Shown one piece after another: positions 27,849 to 37,414 of a DNA stretch of 64,000 bases. The position numbers were made by a program, and so were the translations under genes. Numbering within the stretch: position 1 is the stretch's first letter; every line of letters starts with the position of its first letter. The stretch lies in contig ONIK01000001.1 of assembly GCA_900317865.1 (NCBI GenBank), forward strand, positions 1 through 64,000, read 5' to 3'. The notes under the pieces are model-generated. The model was not told the origin of the DNA. It saw only the letters and a list, made by a program, of their open reading frames with translations, and did no database searches. This DNA is from an uncultured Methanobrevibacter sp. Lineage in GTDB: Archaea > Methanobacteriota > Methanobacteria > Methanobacteriales > Methanobacteriaceae.

Positions 27849-28716
27849 TAGGGGAAATTTTACACTTGAAATAGTGGTGGTCGGAATAATCATTTTAATG
27901 ATTTTAGGTGTTGCTGCTCTTGCATCTGAAGTCTCACATGAAAAGATTTCAAAAAGTGTAGAAGACAATAACATTGAAAAGACAATTTCAGAAATAGCTG
28001 ATACATTAATAAATGATCCTGGGACTCCAATAGTATGGGAAGACTATAAACCTAAACGGGTAGGTCTTGCAATCATCAATGAAGAGGAAAATATAATCAT
28101 GAACAGCGTTTCTTACTTCAAATTCCTAGAACTCGGCAGAGATTACGATAACCTGGTTACAAAAAAACTATTCAATAATAAGTTTCACTCAAATATGGAA
28201 CTGAAAGCATATGACACATCTATTTCAAGTGTAAAAATAGGTTCTACTGAAACTGAAGATAACAATGTATTTAGTGTTACAAGAGTTGTAAAATGTGATT
28301 TTTTTAAAAAATACGTAATCTGTGATTTTTTAAACGATGGAAAATGTAATCATAACCATAATCAAAAAGACCACAGCTGTAACTACTTTAAAATATTTCC
28401 AAAAAATTTAAAAAAAATGGACTATTATTTACTGATAGATGACAGCGAGAACTTACAATGTGAATATTCAATTGATACAACACACTTTAAAAGTTATAAT
28501 GGAAAAAAAGTAACAAATACAGAAATTTATTTAAATAACGATTTAAAAAATTTATTTGAAGGAAATGATACGAGTTCTATCGTTTTTATTCACTTCAATA
28601 AGAAGGCTGCGAAAGCCGTGTTGGTTGCTGTTCCAAAGGAATTTGATAAAAATAAATTAAATTATAACTATTTTACTACACAAACATGTGATTTCACTAT
28701 AAAAGCTTGGAGTTAA
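27841..28716 (+). CDS. Type IV pilin-like exported protein
   Basis: The 291-residue protein has the leader MDNRG followed by NFTLEIVVVGIIILMIL, a class III-like signal: cleavage after Gly, Glu at +5, then a hydrophobic helix. This fits archaeal pilins or pseudopilins processed by a preflagellin-type peptidase. The body is beta-rich with a Cys/His patch (CDFLNDGKCNHNHNQKDHSC). It overlaps the previous gene by 8 bases. The pair could be minor pilins of a surface filament or complex. No assembly ATPase is in the window, so the function remains open. Confidence 0.65.
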   Translation: MDNRGNFTLEIVVVGIIILMILGVAALASEVSHEKISKSVEDNNIEKTISEIADTLINDPGTPIVWEDYKPKRVGLAIINEEENIIMNSVSYFKFLELGRDYDNLVTKKLFNNKFHSNMELKAYDTSISSVKIGSTETEDNNVFSVTRVVKCDFFKKYVICDFLNDGKCNHNHNQKDHSCNYFKIFPKNLKKMDYYLLIDDSENLQCEYSIDTTHFKSYNGKKVTNTEIYLNNDLKNLFEGNDTSSIVFIHFNKKAAKAVLVAVPKEFDKNKLNYNYFTTQTCDFTIKAWS

Positions 28717-29966
28717 ATTATTCCAAGCAATAAAAGTGATACTGAAATAAGTATTAAACTTGAAATGGCATCTGTTAAACTTGTTGAAATAGGAATAACA
28801 ATATTATCAGGATCTAAATCATGGTTATATGAATTTATTGAAATGAAATAAACAACAAAAATCATTATTGTCAAAAGGATAATGCCTGAAATTAATGAAA
28901 TAGCTATTATATTAACAAAACCTACACCAACCAAACCCAATATCTCAGTCGAATCCTCTGCCAAAAATCCAATGAAAGGAAACATCAAAAGTGCTAAAAT
29001 ATAACAAATTAAAAAGTTATGAATACTTTCACCCTGAGGTCTTGTTAAAGGTTCGATTAAACCATAGTGAAGACTAGATGATAATCTAGCGCTTAAAATA
29101 CTAATTAAGCTTCCACAAAGACCGGAGAATAAAGGTAATAATGTAAGCAAAGAAGGATTGGTAAGCAATGTTTCAACAGAACTGTTCAATATTATACCGG
29201 CTGAAACACCTAAGGCGGAGCAAACCAGTAAAACCGGAATTGATTGGAAAATAATTTTTTTAGACTCATCAGACTTTTTAATTGCGTAAATAAAGGCTAT
29301 GATAATTAAAACAACTATAACTACAAAACAGATATTTTTAATAAATGCATTAGTATTTAAAAATGATAAAAATATTACTGAAACAATGATAGCTGGCAAT
29401 GTGAGTAAATCGCCTAAAGCAGCAATAATCGGTGTTGTAATATTGTCCGGATCCCAACCATGACGAAAACTCCTAAATGACACCACCATAGTGATTGGAA
29501 GCATAATCAAATTAGAGATCATTCCCGCAATTACACTAACAAATATAAAATCAATTAATGATATTGATTCATAATGTAATAAAATACAGAATAATTTTGC
29601 TATAATAGCTAAAAATAAAGATAACACCAATGTTAAAACAAAAGATGAAATAATATTATTATTTAAATCATCTGAAAACTTAAATTTGGGAGATAATATA
29701 CCAATATGTAAATTGGTCGATAACCTTGAAGCAAAAGTCCCAAAAATATTTCCTCTCATACCAATTGCACCAGGGATAATAACAAGTAATCCCGGAAATG
29801 TTTCTAAGAAAAAGGTCATGTTTCCCAGGATAATTCCGGCAAATAAATCTCCTAATGCACAAATTAAAAGAGCTATAAAACTTTCTTTTAGTATAGACTT
29901 ATGTTCTGAAAAGAAGCCCTGAAATAAAGATAGTGAAGTGCGAATCTTCTTCTTGTTGGTTTTCAT
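28713..29966 (-). CDS. MgtE/SLC41-type divalent cation transporter (two MgtE membrane domains)
   Basis: The 417-residue integral membrane protein is two copies of the MgtE pore domain. Half 1 has LLVIIPGAIGMRGNIFGTFASRLSTNLHIG and half 2 has LLPLFSGLCGSLISILSARLSSSLHYG; the loop HGWDPDNITTP in half 1 is echoed by HDLDPDNIVIP in half 2. It lacks the cytoplasmic N and CBS domains of bacterial MgtE, as in SLC41-type and archaeal forms. Mg2+ transport is the likely role. A PhoU/TrkA-C protein is encoded directly upstream and probably gates it. I chose the ATG at 29966 after GGGGTAGTGAT over the GTG at 29975. Confidence 0.85.
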   Translation of the reverse strand: MKTNKKKIRTSLSLFQGFFSEHKSILKESFIALLICALGDLFAGIILGNMTFFLETFPGLLVIIPGAIGMRGNIFGTFASRLSTNLHIGILSPKFKFSDDLNNNIISSFVLTLVLSLFLAIIAKLFCILLHYESISLIDFIFVSVIAGMISNLIMLPITMVVSFRSFRHGWDPDNITTPIIAALGDLLTLPAIIVSVIFLSFLNTNAFIKNICFVVIVVLIIIAFIYAIKKSDESKKIIFQSIPVLLVCSALGVSAGIILNSSVETLLTNPSLLTLLPLFSGLCGSLISILSARLSSSLHYGLIEPLTRPQGESIHNFLICYILALLMFPFIGFLAEDSTEILGLVGVGFVNIIAISLISGIILLTIMIFVVYFISINSYNHDLDPDNIVIPISTSLTDAISSLILISVSLLLLGII

Positions 29967-30005
29967 GCATATCACTACCCCTTATCATAATATCACTTCT
30001 TAAAT

Positions 30006-30605
30006 TTAATCTTCGTCATCTAATTCTTCTGGAATATCTTCTAATGAACATGATGCTGATGCCAATTTTCTTAAAAGTTCTGCACCTTCATCTGTTCCTT
30101 TTAAAAGTAAAATATCATTTGCAAGAATCATAGTATTTTTATCAGGACCATAAATCCATGATTCCCCTCTTCTAATAGCTATAACTCTCATTCCTGTACG
30201 ATTAACTAATAATAATTCTCCTAAAGTTTTATTAGCTAAATCAGATTCATCTACCACACCAATCCTAGAAATCATCTTATCAGATTCTTCCATTACCATT
30301 TTAAATACAGGGTGTGGTTTAATACCTTTAATTACTAAATCGGCTAAATCTTTTGCTGCATTAGCCATACTTTCAGCAGCTTCAGCAATTTCAAGTAATG
30401 CAGTTAATCTCTCAGCATCTTCATATGTCCTTGCTGCAACTAATGATTCTTTTTTAATTTCATAATTCATTGCATTAACAGTGTTTTCCAATGCCAATAC
30501 TTCTTCAGCCGCATCAACACTATTAAATAAAACAGCGGAATAAGCTAAATCAACCATTAGCTCCGACATATTTTTCATTTCAATTAAAAGATTTTTAATC
30601 GACAT
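30006..30605 (-). CDS. PhoU-like plus TrkA-C domain regulatory protein
   Basis: The 199-residue protein has an N-terminal PhoU-like helical bundle (about 1-105) and a C-terminal TrkA-C/RCK-C ligand-binding domain (about 110-180, [21 protein letters not shown] through [12 protein letters not shown]). Proteins of this make-up are encoded with MgtE/SLC41-type transporters in archaea and are thought to sense a ligand and control the channel. The transporter gene lies 39 bases downstream on the same strand, consistent with an operon. The tail is acidic. GAGGG precedes the ATG. Confidence 0.88.
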   Translation of the reverse strand: MSIKNLLIEMKNMSELMVDLAYSAVLFNSVDAAEEVLALENTVNAMNYEIKKESLVAARTYEDAERLTALLEIAEAAESMANAAKDLADLVIKGIKPHPVFKMVMEESDKMISRIGVVDESDLANKTLGELLLVNRTGMRVIAIRRGESWIYGPDKNTMILANDILLLKGTDEGAELLRKLASASCSLEDIPEELDDED

Positions 30606-30615
30606 TTTTTCCCTC

Positions 30616-31689
30616 TTACAAATCTCTTGGATTATTTTTTAATAAGCATGCCCTTCTTAGTTTTAATAAAGTTTTTTTCTTAGATTTTAAATCATCAACT
30701 TCATCTAAAATTTCTTCTATAGGTCCTCTTAAACATTCAACGGCTTCTTTTTGGTGAGGCCAGTTGCACTCTTTACAATTCCAAACATTTTTGCCTTTTA
30801 TCCACTCTCCACCAGTTGATGAATCACCACACGGGTAAAAAGGACAATAACAGAAATCACAATACTGGCCATCCCAGTGGCATGGATAATATTCGCATTC
30901 ACGGTTAGGACCATGGCCAATTTCTCCATTCAAGAATTTTTCATAATGATTTCTTGAAAGTTCATGAATTGGAGTTCTTATTACATAACCTCTTGGAGTT
31001 ATTAACTTATCATCCTGAATATAAGTTAAATCATTGCCAACAATTAATGTACAGGACATATTAACAATATCTTCTGATAAATCTTTAACTTTAACAATAG
31101 TTTCTTTTGCAGGTTCATAAGTACTATCTACAATACCAATTAAAGCATCTTCTCCTTTTATATCTAAAACACATTGTTTAAATCTTCTAAATGGCTCTTT
31201 ACGTGTTTTACTGATAGGGTTATAAATAGCCACGATTAAATTAGCTTCAAGAGCGTGCCTTAACTTTTTTTCTATTTCAGATAATGGAGTTAGGATATTG
31301 CTTAAACTAATAGCTGCAAAATCATTTAAAGGAGCTCCCAATTTTGATGAAGTATAATTAAGAGCTGAAACACCAGGATAGACCTTTACATCAACATCAT
31401 CATATTTGGAAAGTATTTGATATAATACATTTGCCATTCCAAATACACCAGGATCTCCAGAACTGATTAATGAAACAACCTGACCTTCCTTACTTTTTTG
31501 AATAGCAACTTCAGCTCTGGCTATTTCATCACCCATTCCTTTCTTTAAAATTTCCTTTCCTTCAATAAGGTCTTCAATTTGATCAATATATTTTTTATAA
31601 CCTATAATAACATCAGACTCTTCAATAGCATTTAAGGCGCCTAATGTCATGTTTTCTCTATTTTGACCAATTCCTATAACATTAATCAT
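30616..31689 (-). CDS. cobJ: Precorrin-3B/cobalt-factor III C17-methyltransferase with Cys-rich C-terminal domain
   Basis: Residues 1-245 are a SAM-dependent corrinoid methyltransferase: [10 protein letters not shown], the SAM-loop motif [31 protein letters not shown] and IYNPISKTR. This is the CobJ/CbiH ring-contraction enzyme. Residues about 255-325 form a small Cys-rich domain ([32 protein letters not shown]) known as a separate family in methanogens. Nine or more cysteines suggest Fe-S or zinc binding. A helical tail ends the protein. The fusion implies the Cys domain acts with the methyltransferase. The genes on either side lie within about 10 bases. Confidence 0.9.
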   Translation of the reverse strand: MINVIGIGQNRENMTLGALNAIEESDVIIGYKKYIDQIEDLIEGKEILKKGMGDEIARAEVAIQKSKEGQVVSLISSGDPGVFGMANVLYQILSKYDDVDVKVYPGVSALNYTSSKLGAPLNDFAAISLSNILTPLSEIEKKLRHALEANLIVAIYNPISKTRKEPFRRFKQCVLDIKGEDALIGIVDSTYEPAKETIVKVKDLSEDIVNMSCTLIVGNDLTYIQDDKLITPRGYVIRTPIHELSRNHYEKFLNGEIGHGPNRECEYYPCHWDGQYCDFCYCPFYPCGDSSTGGEWIKGKNVWNCKECNWPHQKEAVECLRGPIEEILDEVDDLKSKKKTLLKLRRACLLKNNPRDL

Positions 31690-31696
31690 GATTTAC

Positions 31697-32191
31697 CTAA
31701 AATAATTTTAATACAGAATTTACTTTCATTTGATTAGTGTCGACTATCAGTTCTCCATTCTTATATGAAGCAACAGATGTAACTATTACTTTATATGAAG
31801 GAGTTTGACTAATAACAATTTGTCCTGAAGTTGAATTTGGTGCAGCATAACCTAAAGCTTCAATAGTAATGTTAAATTCACCTTTACTGGTATCCTCATA
31901 GGTTGATGCATTCATTGAATCAACGTTAACGCCGTCAACATTCGACAGCTGCTGCATCTTATTCGCTACATCCTTATGGTTAGTGAAATTAACCGGTGTT
32001 GGATCTTTAACGAACACATCATTAACCTTTTGTGGACTAAAAAACCCTGTAATTTGGGTAACCTGCATATCAATTAATCCCTTAACATCCGGAACTTCAG
32101 CTGTGACAATTGTATATGAACTAAATAATCCTACTTCAAAAAATATTATAAATAATACAATTACTAGTAAAATTCTAAGAAATTTTCCCAT
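31697..32191 (-). CDS. Membrane-anchored exported protein of unknown function
   Basis: The 164-residue protein has an N-terminal membrane anchor or uncleaved signal (MGKFLRILLVIVLFIIFFEVG), then an extracellular part with VPDVKGLIDMQVTQITGFF and a beta-rich C-terminal half. It contains NVDGVNVDS, a string nearly repeated in the small secreted peptide at 24.8 kb. I do not recognise it. ATG at 32191 follows GTGAT; the GTG at 32200 is an alternative. It lies 7 bases upstream of cobJ and is probably co-transcribed with it, though nothing links it to corrinoids. Confidence 0.75.
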   Translation of the reverse strand: MGKFLRILLVIVLFIIFFEVGLFSSYTIVTAEVPDVKGLIDMQVTQITGFFSPQKVNDVFVKDPTPVNFTNHKDVANKMQQLSNVDGVNVDSMNASTYEDTSKGEFNITIEALGYAAPNSTSGQIVISQTPSYKVIVTSVASYKNGELIVDTNQMKVNSVLKLF

Positions 32192-32368
32192 TATTATCAC
32201 ATCTTACTTTTAAAATTACCTATAATAAATTAGATTTTATTTTTAATATATAATAAATATAACTACAAATACATTATTTATTCCAAGTCTTAAAATTTTT
32301 TGATAAAATTACAATGATTTAAATTTATTAAAGATAATAACAAAAAAAATTAATTAGGGGGTGAAATT

Positions 32369-34501
32369 ATTAAATTTAAATTTATATTTATATGTGTAAT
32401 TCTATTTCTATTTTCTCTGAATTGTATCTTTGCTATTGATTTAACGAACAATTCATCCTATCAAAGTGAAACAGAAGACGATGGAACATTTTCAACACTG
32501 CAAAATAGAATAAACGAATTGGATGATAATCAAACTCTTTATCTAAATAATGATTACACTAATGATAATTTAAGTGATAACGGAATAATCATTTCTAAAA
32601 ATATAAGAATTGAAGGAAATGGATTTACATTAAATGGATTAAATGAATCTAGAATATTTACAATAACAAATTCAAGCAATTTAATTCTGAATAACATTAA
32701 TTTTATTAATGGTTATGGATTTTATGGAGGAGCAATTTACTCTGACAGCTTTTCAAACTGTACATTTACTAACTTAAACTTCACAAACAATTTTGCTGAT
32801 ATGCATGGTGGAGCAATATATATTGAAGGGGACTGCATCAGTAACAAATTCATTAACGTTACATTCAAAAACAACACTGCACTAAGAGGAGGAGCGGTTT
32901 ATTTCAATGGAAATCTTATAGATAACATTATGAATATTGATGCCAGTTATAATACTGTAAATATTTTCTCAGGAGCTGTTTTTTTTGTAAATGGAACTAC
33001 AGTGAACAACAGACTCAACGGAAAGTACATTAACAATTCTGCTCCGGACCACTGTGGAGCTGTTATGTATTTAAAGGATAATGTTACAGGAAATATCATT
33101 GAAGGCTATTTTGAAAACAATACATGTACAAATACCGGTGGAGTAATGACTGCAATGTCAACTGCACTAAATAATACTTTCAAAGGAAGCTTTTATAAAA
33201 ATTCAGCACGTATAGGTGGAGTCCTGTATTTCTATGTTCCTTCATACAACAACACAATAATTGGAGAATTTATAAATAATTCAGCTACAAGATATGGAAG
33301 TACAATCTATTTCAGAGGTACTCCATTTAATAAAATAACAAATTCTTCATTCATAAATAATCAGATTCCATCCAAGAATCTAAACGTTAATGTAAGCGAT
33401 TCAACCTTGAAAGTTATAATGACCGGTAATGATACTGTAATAAATGCAATTAATGCCAAAAATATAGGCAATTTAACATTTAGTAATGTTACTTATTGGG
33501 CGGAAAACGGATTAGTAAACAGTGATGATGTCTTACCAATATGTAATGAGGGAGCATCTGGGCAAAACGTTACCTTGGAAATATATAAAAATGATGAAAT
33601 TGTATATAATGTCACTAAAGTAACAAATCAGACAGGATTTGCATCATTTGACTATTCCAGCTTAAATCCGGGATTTTATACCTATTTAATTTATCATGAA
33701 AATAACTTATATTATACCTATATTAACAAAACGGGAAATATTACTGTTGATGATAAAATCATTACCCATGATTTGGTAAAAATCTATAAAAACGAATCTA
33801 AATTTGAAGCCTTTATCGGAAAAGTAAATGAAACTGTATCTTTTAAAATAAACGGAGTAACTTACAATAGAACTACAGATGAAAATGGAACCGCTAAACT
33901 AGCTATTAATTTAAACCCTGGCAATTATACCATTGAAACTATATTCAATGGAACAAGCGTTGAAAACAATATTGAAGTTTTACCAACACTAATCGCTCAG
34001 AACCTGGTTAAATATTTCAGAAATGAATCACAATTTTTAATTTCATTGATTGATGGTGAAATTAATCCTGTAGCTAATGTTAACATTACCATGAATATTA
34101 ATGGAGTATTTTATAACCGTACAACAAATGAAAATGGAACTGCTAAGTTAAACATCAATTTGAATCCGGGCGAGTACATATTAACTGCTATTGATCCATT
34201 GACTGGACTGATGGTATCCTATAATATAACGGTGCTACCTACTTTAACAGCAGATGATTTAAACATGACTTATTTAGATGGTTCTCAATTTAAAGCAAAA
34301 CTTGTTGACGGTCAGGGAAAAGAACTAGAAAATGCTGGTATAACATTTAACATTAATGGTGTATTTTACACAAGATATACAAATTCATCTGGAATTGCAG
34401 CTTTAAACATTAACTTAATTCCTGGTGAGTATATAATTACATCCATCTATGAAAGTGCTGTTACATCAAATAAAATAACTATTTTTTCTAAAGAGGATTA
34501 A
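32369..34501 (+). CDS. Adhesin-like surface protein, probable ATT start
   Basis: This is a protein of about 710 residues: signal peptide, parallel beta-helix repeats with GGAIY/GGAVY turns (about residues 60-370), a linker domain, then three ~85-residue C-terminal modules (DLVKIYKNESKF, NLVKYFRNESQF, DLNMTYLDGSQF). The frame is open well upstream of the first ATG/GTG/TTG that suits it. GGGGGTGA (32357-32364) is spaced 4 bases from ATT at 32369, which begins I-K-F-K-F-I-F-I-C-V, a proper signal peptide. The next TTG at 32519 would delete the signal entirely. Function: surface display or adhesion, inferred from the family. Confidence 0.82.
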   Translation: MKFKFIFICVILFLFSLNCIFAIDLTNNSSYQSETEDDGTFSTLQNRINELDDNQTLYLNNDYTNDNLSDNGIIISKNIRIEGNGFTLNGLNESRIFTITNSSNLILNNINFINGYGFYGGAIYSDSFSNCTFTNLNFTNNFADMHGGAIYIEGDCISNKFINVTFKNNTALRGGAVYFNGNLIDNIMNIDASYNTVNIFSGAVFFVNGTTVNNRLNGKYINNSAPDHCGAVMYLKDNVTGNIIEGYFENNTCTNTGGVMTAMSTALNNTFKGSFYKNSARIGGVLYFYVPSYNNTIIGEFINNSATRYGSTIYFRGTPFNKITNSSFINNQIPSKNLNVNVSDSTLKVIMTGNDTVINAINAKNIGNLTFSNVTYWAENGLVNSDDVLPICNEGASGQNVTLEIYKNDEIVYNVTKVTNQTGFASFDYSSLNPGFYTYLIYHENNLYYTYINKTGNITVDDKIITHDLVKIYKNESKFEAFIGKVNETVSFKINGVTYNRTTDENGTAKLAINLNPGNYTIETIFNGTSVENNIEVLPTLIAQNLVKYFRNESQFLISLIDGEINPVANVNITMNINGVFYNRTTNENGTAKLNINLNPGEYILTAIDPLTGLMVSYNITVLPTLTADDLNMTYLDGSQFKAKLVDGQGKELENAGITFNINGVFYTRYTNSSGIAALNINLIPGEYIITSIYESAVTSNKITIFSKED

Positions 34502-34520
34502 AAGCCTCTTTATTTTTTAT
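34491..34520 (+). terminator. Hairpin terminator after the surface protein
   Basis: AAGAGG (34491-34496) and CCTCTT (34505-34510) form a 6-bp stem across the stop codon, followed by a T-rich run. Confidence 0.6.
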
Positions 34521-34618
34521 TAATTTTTATCAGTTTTTTGAAAATTACCTTCTCAGGAAATATAACCTTTTCATATTCTCAAAGTTTATAAACATTGAAA
34601 ATTAAAATTTTAACTAAT

Positions 34619-36283
34619 ATGTCAAATAATATTTTACTTAAATTTGCAAAAAAAGGAATTAATTTATCACCTGATGCTTATGCAAAAGTAATGCAGTCAG
34701 ATAATCCTACAAATTTTGCTTCTGAATTAATTGTAAAGCTTAAAAGTAGCGATTTTAAGGCTGTAGATTTAATAGCAGTTGATGGTAAAACAATTGATGT
34801 AATTACTGGCAATGTGGCTTCAAGTGAAGAAACTACAAGTGAAATTCAAAAAACAGAAGCTGAAGTAAAAACAGATGAAACAATTGAACCGACTCCAAAT
34901 AAAGATAAAAAAGAAGAATCACAACCAAAAGTAAAAACAGATGAAGCAACTCCAAATGAAGATAAAAAAGAGGAGTCAAAATCCGAAGGTATAGTAAAGA
35001 TTGAGGATTCTGAAAAAGTAGAAGATACAAAAATAGAATTTAAAAGGAATTTAGAGAAAATCGATGTTGAATATGACTTTGAAGTCCTGCAAGACAGTTC
35101 TAATAAATCTTATACAAGTGGAGAAATTGGAGACTTAATTACCTATTTCCAATCAAGATATGAAAAATTAAGTAAAATATTAAGGCAAAGACCTGATTTA
35201 AAAATGACCACAAAAGTAGCTGATATTGAAGACGGTCAAACAACATTGAATTTAATTTTAATGGTTAAAGAAATAAGATCCACAAAAAATGGACATAAAT
35301 TTGTTGAATTTGAAGATGATACTGGATCTATATCAATATTATTTTCTAATAAAAATGAAGAGTTATTTGCTGAAGCTGAAAAACTCGTTAGAGATGAAGT
35401 TGTTGGAGTAATTGCAAATAAAGATAATGACTTCGTTATAGCTAATCAGTTAATTTATCCTGGTGTTTTAAGAATTCAAGAAAAGAAAATGGATTTTGGA
35501 GTGGTATTTTTATCTGATGTTCACATTGGAAGTTTAACTTTCCTTGAAGATGCATTTCAAAAGTTCATTGACTGGATTAACTGTGAATTTGGTAATGAAG
35601 AACAAAGAAAAATCGCCGAAGATATTAAATATTTGATTATCGCAGGAGATATTGTTGACGGTATTGGTGTCTATCCTAATCAGGACAAAGAATTGTCCAT
35701 TAAAGATATTCGCCAACAATATGATGAAGCTGCCAGATTTTTGGGAAATATTAGAAGTGACATTAAAATCATTATTACTCCAGGAAACCACGATGCTTCA
35801 AGACTTGCTGAACCACAGCCTGCTGTTCCTGAAGAGTATGCCAAATCACTATACCAATTAAATAACGTTGAATTTGTAAGTAATCCGGCTGTAGTGTCTC
35901 TGGATGGTATTAATGTGTTAATTTATCACGGAGAAAGTTTCAATGAACTGCCAATGGCTATTAAAGGTTTAAGTTATGAGAAAAATGAAGAAATGATGGT
36001 TGAACTTTTAAGAAAAAGACATTTAGCTCCTATTTATGGTGAAAGAACTCCTTTAGCTTCTGAATTAGAAGATTATTTAGTTATAGAACATGTTCCTGAT
36101 ATTTTCCATACAGGACACATTCACATTAATTCTTATAAAAAATACAATGGAATACATTTAATTAACTCAGGTACCTTCCAGACTCAAACGGAATACCAGA
36201 AAATTAAAAACATCGAGCCTACTCCTGCTCAGGTTCCTGTAATACACAAAGGAGAATATAAACTATTTAGATTTATTGATTAG
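34619..36283 (+). CDS. polB: DNA polymerase D small subunit (DP1)
   Basis: DP1 is the small, exonuclease subunit of the archaeal replicative polymerase PolD. The 554-residue protein has a helical N-terminal region, a low-complexity Lys/Glu linker (about 60-140), an OB fold (about 190-275, [14 protein letters not shown]) and a calcineurin-like phosphoesterase domain with SDVHIGS (298), GDIVDG (343), GNHDASR (387) and HTGHIH (496). These metal ligands are complete, so 3'-5' exonuclease activity is expected. I chose ATG 34619 rather than the TTG at 34595. The fucA start lies within 10 bases of the end. The origin and cdc6 are about 4 kb downstream. Confidence 0.94.
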   Translation: MSNNILLKFAKKGINLSPDAYAKVMQSDNPTNFASELIVKLKSSDFKAVDLIAVDGKTIDVITGNVASSEETTSEIQKTEAEVKTDETIEPTPNKDKKEESQPKVKTDEATPNEDKKEESKSEGIVKIEDSEKVEDTKIEFKRNLEKIDVEYDFEVLQDSSNKSYTSGEIGDLITYFQSRYEKLSKILRQRPDLKMTTKVADIEDGQTTLNLILMVKEIRSTKNGHKFVEFEDDTGSISILFSNKNEELFAEAEKLVRDEVVGVIANKDNDFVIANQLIYPGVLRIQEKKMDFGVVFLSDVHIGSLTFLEDAFQKFIDWINCEFGNEEQRKIAEDIKYLIIAGDIVDGIGVYPNQDKELSIKDIRQQYDEAARFLGNIRSDIKIIITPGNHDASRLAEPQPAVPEEYAKSLYQLNNVEFVSNPAVVSLDGINVLIYHGESFNELPMAIKGLSYEKNEEMMVELLRKRHLAPIYGERTPLASELEDYLVIEHVPDIFHTGHIHINSYKKYNGIHLINSGTFQTQTEYQKIKNIEPTPAQVPVIHKGEYKLFRFID

Positions 36284-36290
36284 TGATATT

Positions 36291-36863
36291 ATGTATGATG
36301 ATGTTTCAAAATTAATAGAAGTATGCAACAATCTTTACGACAAGCAATTAGTTTCAGGAAAATCAGGTAATGTAAGCATTAGACTTGGAGATTATATTGC
36401 TATTACACCTACTTTAACAGCCATTAATGAATTAAATGAAGAAGATATAGTTTTGGTTGATATGCAATCCAATATATTGACTAAAGGTAGACCTTCATCA
36501 GAAGTTGGAATGCATTTAGGAATTTATAATAAAAGAAAAGATGTTAATGCAATTATTCATACTCATTCCCCTTATACAACCGGATTTGCTTTTAGCAATA
36601 AAAAAATCAAAAGATTAGAAGGCTTTGGTGAAATTAAAAATCAATATTTATCAAGTATTGAATATGAAAAACCAGGAAGTAAAGATCTTGCTGAAAAAGC
36701 ATCCGAGGGCATTAAAAATGAAGACGTGCTTATTTTAAAAAATCATGGTTTTATATGTGTTGGTAAAAATCTAAAAGAAACTGAATCCCTTGCTGTATTC
36801 ATTGAAGAATCTGCAAAGACTCAATTCGTAACTTATATGTTAAATTCAGTGAAAGATATTTAA
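36291..36863 (+). CDS. fucA: Class II aldolase, L-fuculose-phosphate aldolase type
   Basis: The 190-residue protein carries the class II aldolase/adducin signature: SGNVSIR, GRPSSEVGMHLGIY with the catalytic Glu, the zinc ligands in HTHSPY, and LKNHGFICVG. In methanogens this enzyme is thought to cleave fuculose 1-phosphate to give lactaldehyde, which feeds the lactate part of coenzyme F420; that role is inferred from family knowledge. ATG at 36291 follows TAGTGAT; an upstream TTG at 36276 overlapping polB is less likely. Confidence 0.85.
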   Translation: MYDDVSKLIEVCNNLYDKQLVSGKSGNVSIRLGDYIAITPTLTAINELNEEDIVLVDMQSNILTKGRPSSEVGMHLGIYNKRKDVNAIIHTHSPYTTGFAFSNKKIKRLEGFGEIKNQYLSSIEYEKPGSKDLAEKASEGIKNEDVLILKNHGFICVGKNLKETESLAVFIEESAKTQFVTYMLNSVKDI

Positions 36864-36865
36864 TA

Positions 36866-37021
36866 TCATTCAACTGAATCTTTTGTTCTGGCTTCATATC
36901 CTTCATTAATCATTTTTAATATTAATCCGGATAATGAAGTATCTTCGCGAATAGCCATAATTTTAAGTTCTTTTTTCAAATCACTTGGTAAATTTATTGT
37001 AGTTTTGCTTACATCTGACAT
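36866..37021 (-). CDS. Small ribbon-helix-helix DNA-binding protein (51 aa)
   Basis: The reading frame gives 51 residues: MSDVSKTTINLPSDLKKELK, then MAIREDTSLSGLILKMINEG and a short tail. The pattern of a short beta strand (TTINLP), a charged helix, a Ser/Thr turn and a second helix is that of CopG/Arc-type ribbon-helix-helix repressors. AT-rich TATA-like sequence lies upstream and only a weak ribosome site is visible. No toxin gene is adjacent, so it need not be an antitoxin; a stand-alone regulator is likelier. It ends two bases from the fucA stop. Confidence 0.75.
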   Translation of the reverse strand: MSDVSKTTINLPSDLKKELKIMAIREDTSLSGLILKMINEGYEARTKDSVE

Positions 37022-37164
37022 ATTATATAGGTTATTTTTTAACTTAATATATATTTTTCTATAAAATAAATATTCGAAATACTACAAACAATTAAATATT
37101 AGATTTTACATATTATTTTATAATATTTAAAAACTAATTTTTATTTATTTATAGGAGGAGTTAT

Positions 37165-37413
37165 ATGAGCAATCAAAATATCGACGAAGTATGTGAAATA
37201 CTAGAATATATTACAAATGAAAATAGTGTTCCACGTAATATTAGAGAAGCAGCTAACGAATCAAGTAAACTCTTAAAAGATGAAGAAAAAGACCAATCCG
37301 TAAGAATAAGTACTGTTTTAGGAAAATTAGATGAAATAAGTAACGACCCAAATATTCCAGTTCATGCAAGAACCTTAATCTGGGAAGTATTATCTAAATT
37401 AGAAGCAATCTAA
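37165..37413 (+). CDS. UPF0147 family protein
   Basis: This is an 82-residue all-helical protein of the archaeal UPF0147 family (SVPRNIREAANESSKLLKDE, RISTVLGKLDEISNDPNIPVHARTLIWEVLSKLE). It is conserved in archaea but of unknown function. A strong TAGGAGGAG ribosome site precedes the ATG. It ends one base from the convergent cbiG stop. Confidence 0.88.
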   Translation: MSNQNIDEVCEILEYITNENSVPRNIREAANESSKLLKDEEKDQSVRISTVLGKLDEISNDPNIPVHARTLIWEVLSKLEAI

Positions 37414-37414
37414 T

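Noticed and set aside
36866..37021. Ribbon-helix-helix gene as an antitoxin
   Set aside because: No adjacent small toxin-like frame exists on either strand.
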